A stretch of 64,000 bases of DNA from Brevibacterium picturae (GCF_900105045.1 NZ_LT629739.1:3162001-3226000), one strand, 5' to 3'. Positions 1 through 8,117 are shown, counted from the first letter of the stretch. Translations and numbers: made by a program. Notes: generated from the sequence alone by a model not told the origin.

Positions 1-47
1 CCGACGAGCTGGTTGCCGATGGCCACTGGTGCGAGTTGATCAGTCAT
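1..47 (-). CDS. N-acetylneuraminate synthase-like protein (NeuB/SpsE family), first codons only
   Basis: Only the first 15 codons lie in the window, reading MTDQLAPVAIGNQLVG on the minus strand and running off the left edge. The IGNxLVG string is the usual start of NeuB-type sialic acid synthases, which condense PEP with N-acetylmannosamine or related sugars. The ATG overlaps the TGA of the upstream cytidylyltransferase gene in an ATGA arrangement, so the two are translationally coupled in one operon. The family call rests on a very short peptide plus this context. Confidence 0.6.
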   Translation of the reverse strand, partial: MTDQLAPVAIGNQLV

Positions 48-1414
48 GAAACCTGCTTTCGATTGGTACGCATTGGTTCTGCGTGATTCGTGAGCAACGG
101 CTGTTGCTGCTGGATGGACGGTTGCTGGATGTGTGAGTCTGAGTCGAGGACCGATGTCAGTCCTCGCGTCGGCAGGTGCTGCTGTGCCTGGTCGGACACG
201 GGGATGAGGTCGCAGATTTCGCGCACTGCTCCCTTTCCGCCGGGCCGATCGAGGACCACTCGAGCCGCTGCGAGCACCTTGGGGTGGGCGTCCGCGACTG
301 CGATGGGCCAGCCGACGACGTCGAAGGCTTCGAGGTCGTTGATGTCATTTCCGACGTAGGCCACGCGAGCCGCGTCGAGGCCCTGTTCATCAATCCACGA
401 CGCCAGGACCTTCGCTTTATTGTCGACGCCCTGGGTGACATCCACGTGAAGTTTCTCCGCCCTGCGGGTGACAACTGGATTGCGTTCCTTCGACAGGATC
501 ATGACAGGCAGTCCTGATTTCACGAGGCGTGAGACTCCCAGGCCGTCGCCGCGGTGGACGCGGACCTGTTCGTTGCCGTCCTCATCGACGTAGGCACCGT
601 CGTCGGTGTGGACTCCGTCGAAGTCGGTGACGAGTCCGTCGACATCGATGACCTGTGCAGTCTCCTGCGTCGAGGCGATCGCGCGGACCAGTGACAGGTC
701 CGACATGTCATCGATCTCGCGGGCGTGCTCGGGCGGGACCTCTTCGATCGTGACGCGGCCGAAGAAGCGGTGTTCGTGCTCGAGGAGGCCGTCGGTGCGC
801 ATGACGTAGAACGCGCCGGTCTCGTTGTAGTGCTTGGCCCGGTCCTGGCGGCGCGGCCGGAAGCTGGCCTCGTGTCCGACGGCTACTGCCGTCTCGCCAT
901 CGTCGAGTCGCCACAGGAACGAGTGGTCCTCGACCGCGGAGAACACGACGTCGGCCTCATCGTCGCGGACGGCGGCGACCGCATTGTCGATCGAGGCCGA
1001 GTCGATGAATGGGGAGGTGCACTGCATGAAGACTGTGGTGTCGAATTCCTCGCCGAGGTTGGCCAGTGTGTAGATCAGTGCCGACTCACTGCTCGCGGTG
1101 TCACCGGCGATGTCCGCGGGACGATGGGACACCTCGGCGCCGGCCCGGATTGCCTCAGCGGCGATGCCGTCGTGGTCGGTGGACACGACCACGCGGTCGA
1201 TGCTCGGCGTCGCCTGGGCCGCGTTGATCGCGCGCGCCAGGAGTGAGACGCCGGCGACCTTCTGCAGGTTCTTCAGCGGAATTCCCTTGGATCCGCCCCG
1301 GGCGGGAATGATGGCCACGGCCCGATGCGGCCGTGCTGCGCTCTCTTTGTCGGCGGGCGTTGTGGCCACGCGATCGGTGGGCGCTGGGGGAGTCAGAGTC
1401 GATTGGTAGTTCAC
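44..1414 (-). CDS. Acylneuraminate cytidylyltransferase fused to a HAD (KdsC-like) phosphatase
   Basis: 456 residues. Residues about 33-240 form a CMP-sialic acid synthetase domain with the nucleotide-binding string IPARGGSKGIPLKN and the later QCTSPF motif. From about residue 260 a second domain carries the HAD signature TDFDGVHTDDG, SKERN and GNDINDLEAF, as in KDO-8-phosphate or Neu9P phosphatases. One protein could therefore dephosphorylate the NeuB product and activate the free sugar with CTP in the cytosol. The start is GTG at 1414; an unstructured lead of about 30 residues precedes the first strand. The C-terminal 40 residues are Gln-rich and outside both domains. It overlaps the NeuB-like gene by 4 nt. 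The exact nonulosonic acid made cannot be told from sequence. Confidence 0.88.
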   Translation of the reverse strand: MNYQSTLTPPAPTDRVATTPADKESAARPHRAVAIIPARGGSKGIPLKNLQKVAGVSLLARAINAAQATPSIDRVVVSTDHDGIAAEAIRAGAEVSHRPADIAGDTASSESALIYTLANLGEEFDTTVFMQCTSPFIDSASIDNAVAAVRDDEADVVFSAVEDHSFLWRLDDGETAVAVGHEASFRPRRQDRAKHYNETGAFYVMRTDGLLEHEHRFFGRVTIEEVPPEHAREIDDMSDLSLVRAIASTQETAQVIDVDGLVTDFDGVHTDDGAYVDEDGNEQVRVHRGDGLGVSRLVKSGLPVMILSKERNPVVTRRAEKLHVDVTQGVDNKAKVLASWIDEQGLDAARVAYVGNDINDLEAFDVVGWPIAVADAHPKVLAAARVVLDRPGGKGAVREICDLIPVSDQAQQHLPTRGLTSVLDSDSHIQQPSIQQQQPLLTNHAEPMRTNRKQVS

Positions 1415-1567
1415 AATGATTCGACGCTAACGACGGCATGTGGCCCCCAGGTGAACGAGCAATGTCGCCGAGGCGACGGCTTCGTGGCGGGTGTGTGTCG
1501 AGTTCTCGCAGGGGGCTGTTGGGTCTCGTTGTGCGGCGGGGGCTCCCGTGGTTGGGGAGGGGAGCGG

Positions 1568-3469
1568 TCAGCGCCAGGTGACGTTCCACATGCGGTCGTT
1601 CCACGCGTCGAACGGGATGACCTCGCCGGTGTAGATCGGCCAGAAGTAGGCGAATGCCATGATCGCGGCCACGAGGATGAGCCCCACTGTCATGCGTCGG
1701 CCGAACAGGGACCAGGGAATTCGGGTGCCGCGGCCGGCGAAGATGGGGCCACGCGGATTGGGGGCGGAATCGAAGAAGCCGGCAGGGTCACTGACCACAG
1801 CTGCGCTGGAGGGCACACGTCCCCACAGGAGGGTGAGGCAGTAGGTGAATGCGAGCACGACGAAGGGCACCATGACGATCGTGTAGAAGGTGAAGATGGT
1901 GCGTTCCTGGTAGGCGAACCAGGGCAGCCAGGTGGCGGCGAGCCCGGCGAGGATGACGCCGGCGCGGACGTCGCGGCGGATGATCCAAGCGACCAGCGCG
2001 ATGAGGACGGCGATGGGAGCCAGGCCCCAGATCACCGGGTTGCCGACCGAGGTGATCGCCGAGGAGCAGTGGTCAACGGCGCAGCCCATGCTTCCCCGGT
2101 CCGGTGACTCGTAGAAGAAGGAGGTCGGCCGCCACTGGACAATCCACCCCCACGGGTTCGACATGTAGGGGTGCTCCGAGTCGAGATCGACATGGAACGA
2201 GTACGCCGTGTAGTGATAGTGCGCCAGCGACGGCAGCCACTGCAGCCAATCTGGAAGCGCCTGCCACCAGCCGGTATTCTCGGCCGCCCACTGTCGGTCC
2301 CAGGCATCGTCGGAGCGGATCCATCCGGTCCAGGTGACGACGTAGGTCAGCACGGCGACCGGCACCAGCTTGAGGAACGCCGGAACGCTGTCACGGATGA
2401 ACATCCCCAGCCAGGGGTGGACGACGCCGGCGCGGTGGCGCGAATGCACATCCCAGGCGACGACGAGGATCCCGAACGCGGCGAGAGCATAGAGCCCCGA
2501 CCACTTCACGCCCATCGCCAAGCCCAAGCTGATGCCCGCGGCGATCAGCCAGGGTCGCACGCCGAGGCGGGGGCCGAAGTTGATCGGATCTCCACGTCGC
2601 GATGATCGACGGTCGCGGGCACTCGACGTGGCGGCCGCCTCGGCGGGGGGACTGGAAGGGGGTGCTTTCGCCCACTTCTCCAGTCGTTTCGTGACGAATT
2701 CTCGGTCGAGAACGATGAAGGCGAAGGCGAGGAGCACGAAGGCCATGAGGATGATATCGAGCAGGCTCGTGCGCGAATGCACGAAGTGCTCACCGTCGAT
2801 GGAGAGCAGGCCGGCGGCGACGCAGGCGAAGAACGCCGAGCGGAAGAGCTTCCACGCGATGAAGCCCATGAGGAAGATCGTCAGCGTGCCGATGATCGCT
2901 ACGGAGAAGCGCCAGCCGAAGGAATCATCGGCGCCGAAGAGGTGGATGCCGGCACCGATGAGCCATTTGCCCAACGGCGGATGCACGACATATTCGGGAG
3001 TGGACTCGATGACGCTCGGGTCACCGGCGTTGAAGGCCTTGTCGGCGTTCTCCGGCCAGGACCGTTCGTAGCCGAATTTGAAGACGGAGTAGGCGTCCTT
3101 GACGTAATAGGTCTCGTCGAAGATCAGGCGATGCGGGAACTCGAGATGGAAGAGTCTCAGGACGGCGCCGATGGCCGTGATGATCAGCAGCACCGGCCAC
3201 ATCCAGATCGGTGCGCGGGTCGTCCACATCCCGGCGGTGAAGGAGCGCCTGCGGATGGCGGCGGCGTTGGCGCGGACCGATTCGCGATGTTTCGCGCGAC
3301 GTTCCCGGGCCATGAGCTTGGTCGGAGCTGCCGTGGTTGGTGTCGCTGATGCGGGTGCGGCGGTTGGTGTGGTTGACGCGGGGGCCGCGGGGGAGTGTGC
3401 GGGGTCGGTCGACTCATCCACGGGGTCGGTCGACCGCCTCGGCGCCTGGGGATCTTCGGGGTGAGTCAT
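1568..3469 (-). CDS. pmt: Dolichyl-phosphate-mannose--protein O-mannosyltransferase (PMT family)
   Basis: About 633 residues from the ATG at 3469; an open frame extends to 3559 but those extra residues are Arg-rich and unlike the family. The membrane protein moves mannose from polyprenyl-phosphate-mannose to Ser/Thr of exported proteins on the outer face of the membrane. The first loop has the acidic family motif FDETYYVKDAYS and the following HPPLGKWLI. Several hydrophobic helices follow, and the C-terminal half has a WxxxxFxxYxxRTIFTFY region typical of the family. The N-terminal 80 residues are a Pro/Thr/Ala-rich cytoplasmic tail. In many actinobacteria pmt is divergent from rsmI; here three DUF4190 genes lie between them. 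A TAAACT box ends 8 nt before the ATG, so the mRNA may be leaderless. Confidence 0.93.
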   Translation of the reverse strand: MTHPEDPQAPRRSTDPVDESTDPAHSPAAPASTTPTAAPASATPTTAAPTKLMARERRAKHRESVRANAAAIRRRSFTAGMWTTRAPIWMWPVLLIITAIGAVLRLFHLEFPHRLIFDETYYVKDAYSVFKFGYERSWPENADKAFNAGDPSVIESTPEYVVHPPLGKWLIGAGIHLFGADDSFGWRFSVAIIGTLTIFLMGFIAWKLFRSAFFACVAAGLLSIDGEHFVHSRTSLLDIILMAFVLLAFAFIVLDREFVTKRLEKWAKAPPSSPPAEAAATSSARDRRSSRRGDPINFGPRLGVRPWLIAAGISLGLAMGVKWSGLYALAAFGILVVAWDVHSRHRAGVVHPWLGMFIRDSVPAFLKLVPVAVLTYVVTWTGWIRSDDAWDRQWAAENTGWWQALPDWLQWLPSLAHYHYTAYSFHVDLDSEHPYMSNPWGWIVQWRPTSFFYESPDRGSMGCAVDHCSSAITSVGNPVIWGLAPIAVLIALVAWIIRRDVRAGVILAGLAATWLPWFAYQERTIFTFYTIVMVPFVVLAFTYCLTLLWGRVPSSAAVVSDPAGFFDSAPNPRGPIFAGRGTRIPWSLFGRRMTVGLILVAAIMAFAYFWPIYTGEVIPFDAWNDRMWNVTWR

Positions 3470-3477
3470 TATCGTCA

Positions 3478-3483
3478 AGTTTA
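3478..3483 (-). promoter_or_regulatory. Candidate -10 box of pmt, possibly leaderless
   Basis: On the minus strand TAAACT is followed by 8 nt and the ATG of pmt at 3469, with no purine-rich ribosome-binding site between. This resembles the TANNNT-N6-start pattern seen at several other genes in this window. Confidence 0.4.
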
Positions 3484-3646
3484 AGGTCCGCGACGACACA
3501 TGCTCCCATCCGGCCCTCAGGGTGCGTCGCGAGTGCGCGGGCAGTGACGTCGACTGCATTCGCCTCGCGCATTGTCCTGCGAACGCTGAGGATGACTAAG
3601 GTAGTCCACAACAGGCGGCAAAAACAGGCGGCAAACGAGTGAAACG

Positions 3647-4207
3647 GTGAAGAGCGTGTCCTACAACCCGAACTATCGCCCGAGCGATCCGCCGCAGGTC
3701 GGATCGCAGCAGTTCAACAACGGTTACGGTGCGTCGCAGCCGACGGGCTACAGTCAGCCCGGAGCGTACGGCTACGGACAGCCCGAGGCGTACAGCCAGC
3801 CGGGCGCATACGGATATGGCCAGCCGGGTTCCTACAGCCAGCCGATGACTTACGGTCCACCCACGGTCATGGTGCGATCGGCGGTGAACTCATTGTCGGG
3901 CTGGGCGATGTGGATGGGCATCATCGGACTCGGCGGCGGTTTCGTCTGCAGCATCCTCTCCCTGATTCCCTTCATCGGCGTCCTGTTCTCCATTCTGACG
4001 ATGTTCCTGTGGATCGCCCCGGTCCTCGCCGTCATCTTCGGCCATGTATCTCGTGGCCAGATCAACAGGACCGGTGAAGACGGCCGAGGCCAGGCCACCG
4101 CCGGATTGGTCATGGGCTACATCGGCATCGGCTTCGCTCTGCTGATGGTCATCCTGTTCGTGGGCATCATGGGACTCGGGTTCATGGCCGCAGGTATGAA
4201 TTACTGA
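3647..4207 (+). CDS. DUF4190 membrane protein, copy 1
   Basis: 186 residues from GTG 3647. The N-terminal 70 residues are a low-complexity cytosolic region rich in Gly, Tyr, Gln and Pro with repeated YGYGQP and YSQPGA units. Two hydrophobic segments follow, about 95-130 and 155-180, separated by the polar loop GHVSRGQINRTGEDGRGQA, which is the DUF4190 hallmark (GHxxxxQI...G). The function of the family is unknown. It is the first of three tandem same-strand paralogs that separate pmt from rsmI. The ribosome-binding site is weak, so the start is less certain than for the other copies. Confidence 0.8.
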   Translation: MKSVSYNPNYRPSDPPQVGSQQFNNGYGASQPTGYSQPGAYGYGQPEAYSQPGAYGYGQPGSYSQPMTYGPPTVMVRSAVNSLSGWAMWMGIIGLGGGFVCSILSLIPFIGVLFSILTMFLWIAPVLAVIFGHVSRGQINRTGEDGRGQATAGLVMGYIGIGFALLMVILFVGIMGLGFMAAGMNY

Positions 4208-4313
4208 CGGATCCTCTGCAGTCACGGCCTCTTCTGCGGTCCCGTCCTCGACTGCTGTCCCGTCACCGGTGGTGCAGGATTGCAACAGGATCGCGTCTTC
4301 GTCTGCTGTTCGG

Positions 4314-4338
4314 CTCGATAGCGTTGTAGTCAGACGCA
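4314..4338 (+). promoter_or_regulatory. Shared upstream motif, copy A (before DUF4190 copy 2)
   Basis: This 25-nt stretch matches 4886-4910, upstream of DUF4190 copy 3, at about 20 of 25 positions; the shared core is CGTTGTAG followed by ACGCA. It may be a promoter or operator that was duplicated with the gene. It lies 65 nt before the start here and 13 nt before the start in copy B. Confidence 0.4.
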
Positions 4339-4403
4339 CAGGGAGCATCCCCTCAGCAGGGAAACTACCCCACAGAAGCCACCGCAACGGGAGCGAATCA
4401 GAT

Positions 4404-4835
4404 ATGTACACTCGGCAACTGCCAGCCCTCAGCAGCAGCGGAGCTTCAGGTCATTCGCCCTACGGCGGATACCCGAACAACGCGGCATTCCCAAACGCCG
4501 CCCCATATGCAGCCCATCCCGGTTTCGCTGGCCCCGTGACCTATATCTACCAGCCGATTGCGCCGACCAACACCGTGGCGATCATCGGCATGGTGCTCTC
4601 ACTTGTCGCGGCATTGACATCGTTCGTTCCCGCAGGAATCGTCGGGATCGTCATGGGCCACGTCGCCCGCAAGCAGATACGCCAGCGGGGAGAGCGCGGA
4701 GACGCAATGGCAGTGACAGCCCTCTGGGTCGGTTACCTCGGGACCGGATTCTGGCTGATCTTCTGGGTTCTCTACATCGGGGTCATGGTGATCGCAATCA
4801 TGATAGGTGTTGCCGCCGAAGAAGCTGGCTACTGA
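4404..4835 (+). CDS. DUF4190 membrane protein, copy 2
   Basis: 143 residues from ATG 4404, preceded by GGGAG about 9 nt upstream; an in-frame extension to 4269 has no family resemblance. The layout repeats that of its neighbours: a short Gly/Pro/Tyr/Asn-rich head, YQPIAPTNTVAII, a first transmembrane segment, the loop GHVARKQIRQRGERGDAMA, a second transmembrane segment and the C-terminus VAAEEAGY. It is clearly closer to copy 3 than to copy 1, since both share PTNT(V/L)AII and RKQIRQ(R/S)GERGD. Role unknown; it probably sits in the cytoplasmic membrane with the low-complexity head in the cytosol. Confidence 0.82.
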   Translation: MYTRQLPALSSSGASGHSPYGGYPNNAAFPNAAPYAAHPGFAGPVTYIYQPIAPTNTVAIIGMVLSLVAALTSFVPAGIVGIVMGHVARKQIRQRGERGDAMAVTALWVGYLGTGFWLIFWVLYIGVMVIAIMIGVAAEEAGY

Positions 4836-4885
4836 CGGAACTGAGACTCATCTGTAACAACCTGACCTTTTGTTGCGGAGAACGA

Positions 4886-4910
4886 CTCGGTACCGTTGTA
4901 GGCATACGCA
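4886..4910 (+). promoter_or_regulatory. Shared upstream motif, copy B (before DUF4190 copy 3)
   Basis: Near-repeat of 4314-4338 with the same CGTTGTAG and ACGCA blocks. It ends right at the AAGGAG ribosome-binding site of the next gene. Confidence 0.4.
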
Positions 4911-4923
4911 AGGAGATCGCGCC

Positions 4924-5418
4924 ATGAGCAGTCAGAACAACTGGAACAATCCAGACATGTATTACCAGCAGCCGCAGTCGGGCCCCGCGGTGGACCCCGC
5001 TCCGGGCAGCGGCTACAACGGCGCTGATGCCACCTACGGTGCCGGTGCCTCGTACGGTGCCGCGAGCTATAACCCCAATGCTGCGTATGGTGCCAATGCC
5101 CAGTACGTCGGTGGAGGACCTGGGGTTGTCTACCAGCCGCTTCCACCCACGAACACGCTGGCGATCATCGCTCTCGTCTGCTCGATCTTCGGAATGATAA
5201 GCAGCCTCTTCATCGCCGGAATTGCTGGAATCATCATGGGCCACATGGCCCGCAAACAGATTCGGCAGTCCGGGGAGCGCGGCGACGGAATGGCCGTGGG
5301 CGCACTGTGGGTCGGCTATGTCGGCACTGCTCTGTGGCTGCTGTTCTGGGTCGGCTACATCGGCATCATGGTACTCGTTCTCGGAGTCGCCATGGTCGGT
5401 GCAGGCTCGGCCGGTTGA
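4924..5418 (+). CDS. DUF4190 membrane protein, copy 3
   Basis: 164 residues from ATG 4924, behind a good AAGGAG at 4910-4915. The head is Gly/Ala/Tyr/Asn-rich with YGAGASYGAASYNPNAAYGANAQY repeats. The two-helix DUF4190 core has the loop GHMARKQIRQSGERGDGMA and ends in GLY/ALA-rich residues. Its TGA overlaps the ATG of rsmI (TGATG), so this copy at least is co-translated with rsmI. The family function is unknown; the coupling is positional evidence only. Confidence 0.85.
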   Translation: MSSQNNWNNPDMYYQQPQSGPAVDPAPGSGYNGADATYGAGASYGAASYNPNAAYGANAQYVGGGPGVVYQPLPPTNTLAIIALVCSIFGMISSLFIAGIAGIIMGHMARKQIRQSGERGDGMAVGALWVGYVGTALWLLFWVGYIGIMVLVLGVAMVGAGSAG

Positions 5419-6398
5419 TGCCGGAGATGTCGGCTGCCGTGGGCAGTCGGGACCACGCCACCGACGAAGCGGACTCAACCGGGGAAGCGGACACGACCGG
5501 GGACGCAGACTCAACCGGCGAAGCTCGGGACGGTCGTGATTCGGCGGATGCTGACCAAGCCTCGGCCTCAGCCGGCGGGAAACTCGTGCTGGTGGGTACA
5601 CCGATCGGCAACCTCGGCGACGCCAGCCAGCGCATGCAGCGCGCCATCACCTCGGCCGATGTCATCGCAGCCGAGGACACTCGCCGGTTCCTGTCGCTGA
5701 CGCAGCGCCTGGAGTTGACGCACACCAACCGTGTCATCAGCGTCTTCGACCACAACGAACAGTCCCGCGCGCCCGAGCTCGTCGAACTCATCCGCGCCGG
5801 CCAGACCGTCGTCCTCCTCAGCGATGCAGGAATGCCGGCCGTCTCCGACCCCGGTTACCGCGTCGTCAAGGCCTGCGCTGAGGCGGGTCTGCCGATCACT
5901 TCCACGCCCGGTCCCTCTGCCGTCCTCATGGCGCTCGCAGTCTCCGGGCTGCCCAGCGACCGGTTCAGCTTCGAAGGCTTTCTGCCGCGCAAATCCGGGG
6001 CACGCAAGAACCTCCTCGAGGAACTGCGCGGTGAGAAGCGGACCATGGTGTTCTTCGAAAGCCCTCATCGTATCGCCGACACGATGGGCGATTTCCTTGA
6101 AGTCATCGGGCCCGACCGTCCGATGAGCATCAGCCGCGAACTGACGAAGACCTACGAGGAGACCCTGCGGGGAACCGTGTCCTCGCTGCATGAACTGGCG
6201 GCCGACGGACTGCGCGGGGAGCTGACCCTCGTCCTCGCCGGAGCAACCGCAGTCGAGACCGCCCCGGAGGACCACCTCGGCGCCGTCGGTGAACTCGTCG
6301 AGTCCGGTGTGCGGGCGAAGGACGCTGCGGGCCAGGTCGCGAAGCAGTTCGGACTGTCCAAACGTGAGGTCTACGAGACCTGGCTGCACCGGGAGTGA
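5418..6398 (+). CDS. rsmI: 16S rRNA (cytidine1402-2'-O)-methyltransferase RsmI
   Basis: 326 residues. RsmI adds the 2'-O-methyl group to C1402 in the decoding centre of 16S rRNA, using SAM. The tetrapyrrole-methylase-type fold is visible from about residue 54: KLVLVGTPIGNLGD, EDTRRF, LLSDAGMPAVSDPG, TPGPSAVLMALAVSGLP and the RE(L/I)TKTYEE region. The first 53 residues are an acidic extension with three TGEAD/TGDAD units, absent from most family members. ATG 5418 overlaps the preceding stop codon; ATG 5427 is a possible alternative. Confidence 0.93.
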   Translation: MPEMSAAVGSRDHATDEADSTGEADTTGDADSTGEARDGRDSADADQASASAGGKLVLVGTPIGNLGDASQRMQRAITSADVIAAEDTRRFLSLTQRLELTHTNRVISVFDHNEQSRAPELVELIRAGQTVVLLSDAGMPAVSDPGYRVVKACAEAGLPITSTPGPSAVLMALAVSGLPSDRFSFEGFLPRKSGARKNLLEELRGEKRTMVFFESPHRIADTMGDFLEVIGPDRPMSISRELTKTYEETLRGTVSSLHELAADGLRGELTLVLAGATAVETAPEDHLGAVGELVESGVRAKDAAGQVAKQFGLSKREVYETWLHRE

Positions 6399-6812
6399 GG
6401 TTCAGTTGGGCGGGAGCACACCGGCCGTCGAGTTGAACGTATGTGGGTGTGGACCCGCCGAAGCTCAGGTTGAGTCGCGCGTAGCGGCGTGTGGATTGGT
6501 TGGGGTTCGATCGAAGTTTCAGAGTTCGCATTTAAAGCAGGGCCCTGAAACTTCGATCGGCCTTAACCGCAAAACGCATTGGCGACTGCGCGCGGGCTCT
6601 CCACGTAATCCGCATGAAATCAGCTCAACTGAGCCTAGTCGGTGCGCCAAGTGCGTCTGATCCAGATGACCGAATCGGTGATTCACTCGGCCGCGACTGG
6701 CTGTGGATCCTTTGGCGACTCGTGTGCGATCGGCCTGGGGACGGGCCTGCGTGATCCACAGGCCCGTGTTGAGTGCTGGTCATAAGTCCGATGGGGACAC
6801 CAGTGTGTCGGC
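6399..6812 (+). other. Gene-free stretch between rsmI and the AbiEi-like gene
   Basis: 414 nt with no credible coding region. It holds the long palindromic element at 6499-6566, a small GAATC/GATTC palindrome near 6672-6684, and a perfect 9-bp hairpin at 6741-6767 (ACGGGCCTG / CAGGCCCGT, 9-nt loop) about 45 nt before the AbiEi-like start. That last hairpin could end rsmI transcription or act in the leader of the next gene. Confidence 0.6.
6499..6566 (+). repeat. Palindromic repeat R1 on the left flank of the AbiEi-like gene
   Basis: It begins GTTGGGG and contains a perfect 15-bp inverted repeat, CGATCGAAGTTTCAG (6508-6522) and its complement (6545-6559), around a 22-nt loop. A diverged copy in the same orientation, R2, lies on the other side of the gene at 7941-8007 and shares GTTGGGG, TCGATCGAAGTTT and AACTTCGA. 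Confidence 0.75.
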
Positions 6813-7874
6813 ATGTACAACGTCGTCCACTTCCAGGACCTCAGAGCAACGGGCGCTGCCACCACCGAAATCAGCAGTGCGCTGGGCTGCTGCCTGTTGA
6901 AGCTCGATCGCGGTGTCTACTCGGTGATACGGCGGTGCAAGGTCACCTCTCACCGGCGGTTCACCAGATTCGCGATCGATGCGGCATGGATGGAATATCA
7001 CGAGACAGGACGACATCGGGAGCGCTCCCAGCGGAGGAAGTATCAAGAGCATCTCGACCGGCTTCGGATACTCCACTACCCTCATTACCGGTCTGGCGAC
7101 GTGGTCTGGGGAGTGTCGGCGGCAAAGCTTCACAAACTGGGATTGTTCGACGTGCCGACTCAGCCAGTCAACGTCGCTCATCCTGTGTCCAGTTCACGAA
7201 CTGGTTCTTTGACCAGGCGGCGTATTTCGGTGTGTGAAGAGGACAGCAGTGAAGTCGATGGAATCAGAGTCACTACACCAGAAAAGACCGCACTGGCACT
7301 GATTACGGTACTGGGGCCAGTGAGCGGGTTCGCCGTAATGGAACAAGTGCTTCGACGATCCATGCTCGGTACCGATGAAGAAGCGATCTTCAAGATGGGC
7401 TATCCGCCTGGGACCATGTCCCTGGTGACCGATGCCGTCGAGGGGTTATTCGGCCCGCCGATTTCTCGCATGCTTCGGGGCGCAAAGAACGCGCAGAAAC
7501 TCACCGCGCTGATCACTCCGCTCTCGGAAAGCTACGCTGAGAGTCGGGCATCGTTCAATCTGCATCTGCTCGGTCTGCATAACTTTGTGCAGCAGTTCGA
7601 TGTCAAAGAGGGGTATCGGACCTTAACTCGATTGGATTTCCTCTTCGAAGACTGTGGCGTTGCTCTGTACGTCGACGGAACTCAGAAGTATGTGGATGGA
7701 GGTTTCGACGTTATGAACAAGGAGAGTCGGCAGCACAATCGACTGCTGTCGTTGGGATACAAAGTGATCCGGTTCAAGTTCGGCGAGGTTATGAATGTCG
7801 CGACATTCTCCAGGAAGTTGTTCGACCAAGCACCTGAGCTGAAGCAGCAGTGCGCGAAGAAGCTTGTGCTGTGA
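6813..7874 (+). CDS. Orphan AbiEi-type antitoxin-like protein with DUF559/Vsr-like C-terminal domain
   Basis: 353 residues. The N-terminal 60 residues resemble the winged-helix head of AbiEi-family antitoxins of type IV toxin-antitoxin systems (SSALGCCLLKLDRGVYSVI). The middle has the TTPEKTALALITVLG stretch of that family. From about residue 265 a DUF559-like fold of the Vsr/PD-(D/E)xK class appears: LTRLDFLFEDCGVALYVDGTQKY, then NRLLSLGYKVIRFKFGEV. The possible metal ligands are the Asp of RLDFLF and of YVDG plus a Lys, but the usual Glu before DG is replaced by Val, so nuclease activity is doubtful. No AbiEii-type nucleotidyltransferase toxin is nearby. The gene sits in the otherwise conserved rsmI-metG interval and is flanked by repeats R1 and R2, which suggests insertion. 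Confidence 0.72.
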   Translation: MYNVVHFQDLRATGAATTEISSALGCCLLKLDRGVYSVIRRCKVTSHRRFTRFAIDAAWMEYHETGRHRERSQRRKYQEHLDRLRILHYPHYRSGDVVWGVSAAKLHKLGLFDVPTQPVNVAHPVSSSRTGSLTRRRISVCEEDSSEVDGIRVTTPEKTALALITVLGPVSGFAVMEQVLRRSMLGTDEEAIFKMGYPPGTMSLVTDAVEGLFGPPISRMLRGAKNAQKLTALITPLSESYAESRASFNLHLLGLHNFVQQFDVKEGYRTLTRLDFLFEDCGVALYVDGTQKYVDGGFDVMNKESRQHNRLLSLGYKVIRFKFGEVMNVATFSRKLFDQAPELKQQCAKKLVL

Positions 7875-7940
7875 GGTGAAGAGAACCTGCGGCGGGTGGA
7901 TCCGGTCGGGCCGTGTAGTGCCCTTTGCGAAAAACCCAGT

Positions 7941-8007
7941 GTTGGGGATCGATCGAAGTTTGAGGGCTCACGTTCAAACTGGAGCTATAGAACTTCGACG
8001 GACCTGT
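7941..8007 (+). repeat. Palindromic repeat R2 on the right flank of the AbiEi-like gene
   Basis: Diverged direct copy of R1 (6499-6566), roughly two thirds identical by eye. Its outer palindrome is imperfect because one base is missing in the right arm (AACTTCGACG). A different inner stem AGTTTGA (7957-7963) / TCAAACT (7974-7980) is possible. It lies 67 nt after the AbiEi-like stop codon. Confidence 0.65.
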
Positions 8008-8117
8008 TTCTCCTTACGGATACGAGCTGCTCTCATATCCACGGCGCCTCACACCTACACAATCCGCCCACCCCACCTTCCCCGCGGACCCTTGCGCGTG
8101 TGCGGCTCGGCTTCCCT

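Noticed and set aside
3470..3559. Upstream extension of pmt
   Set aside because: No family resemblance; ATG 3469 is better placed after a promoter-like box.
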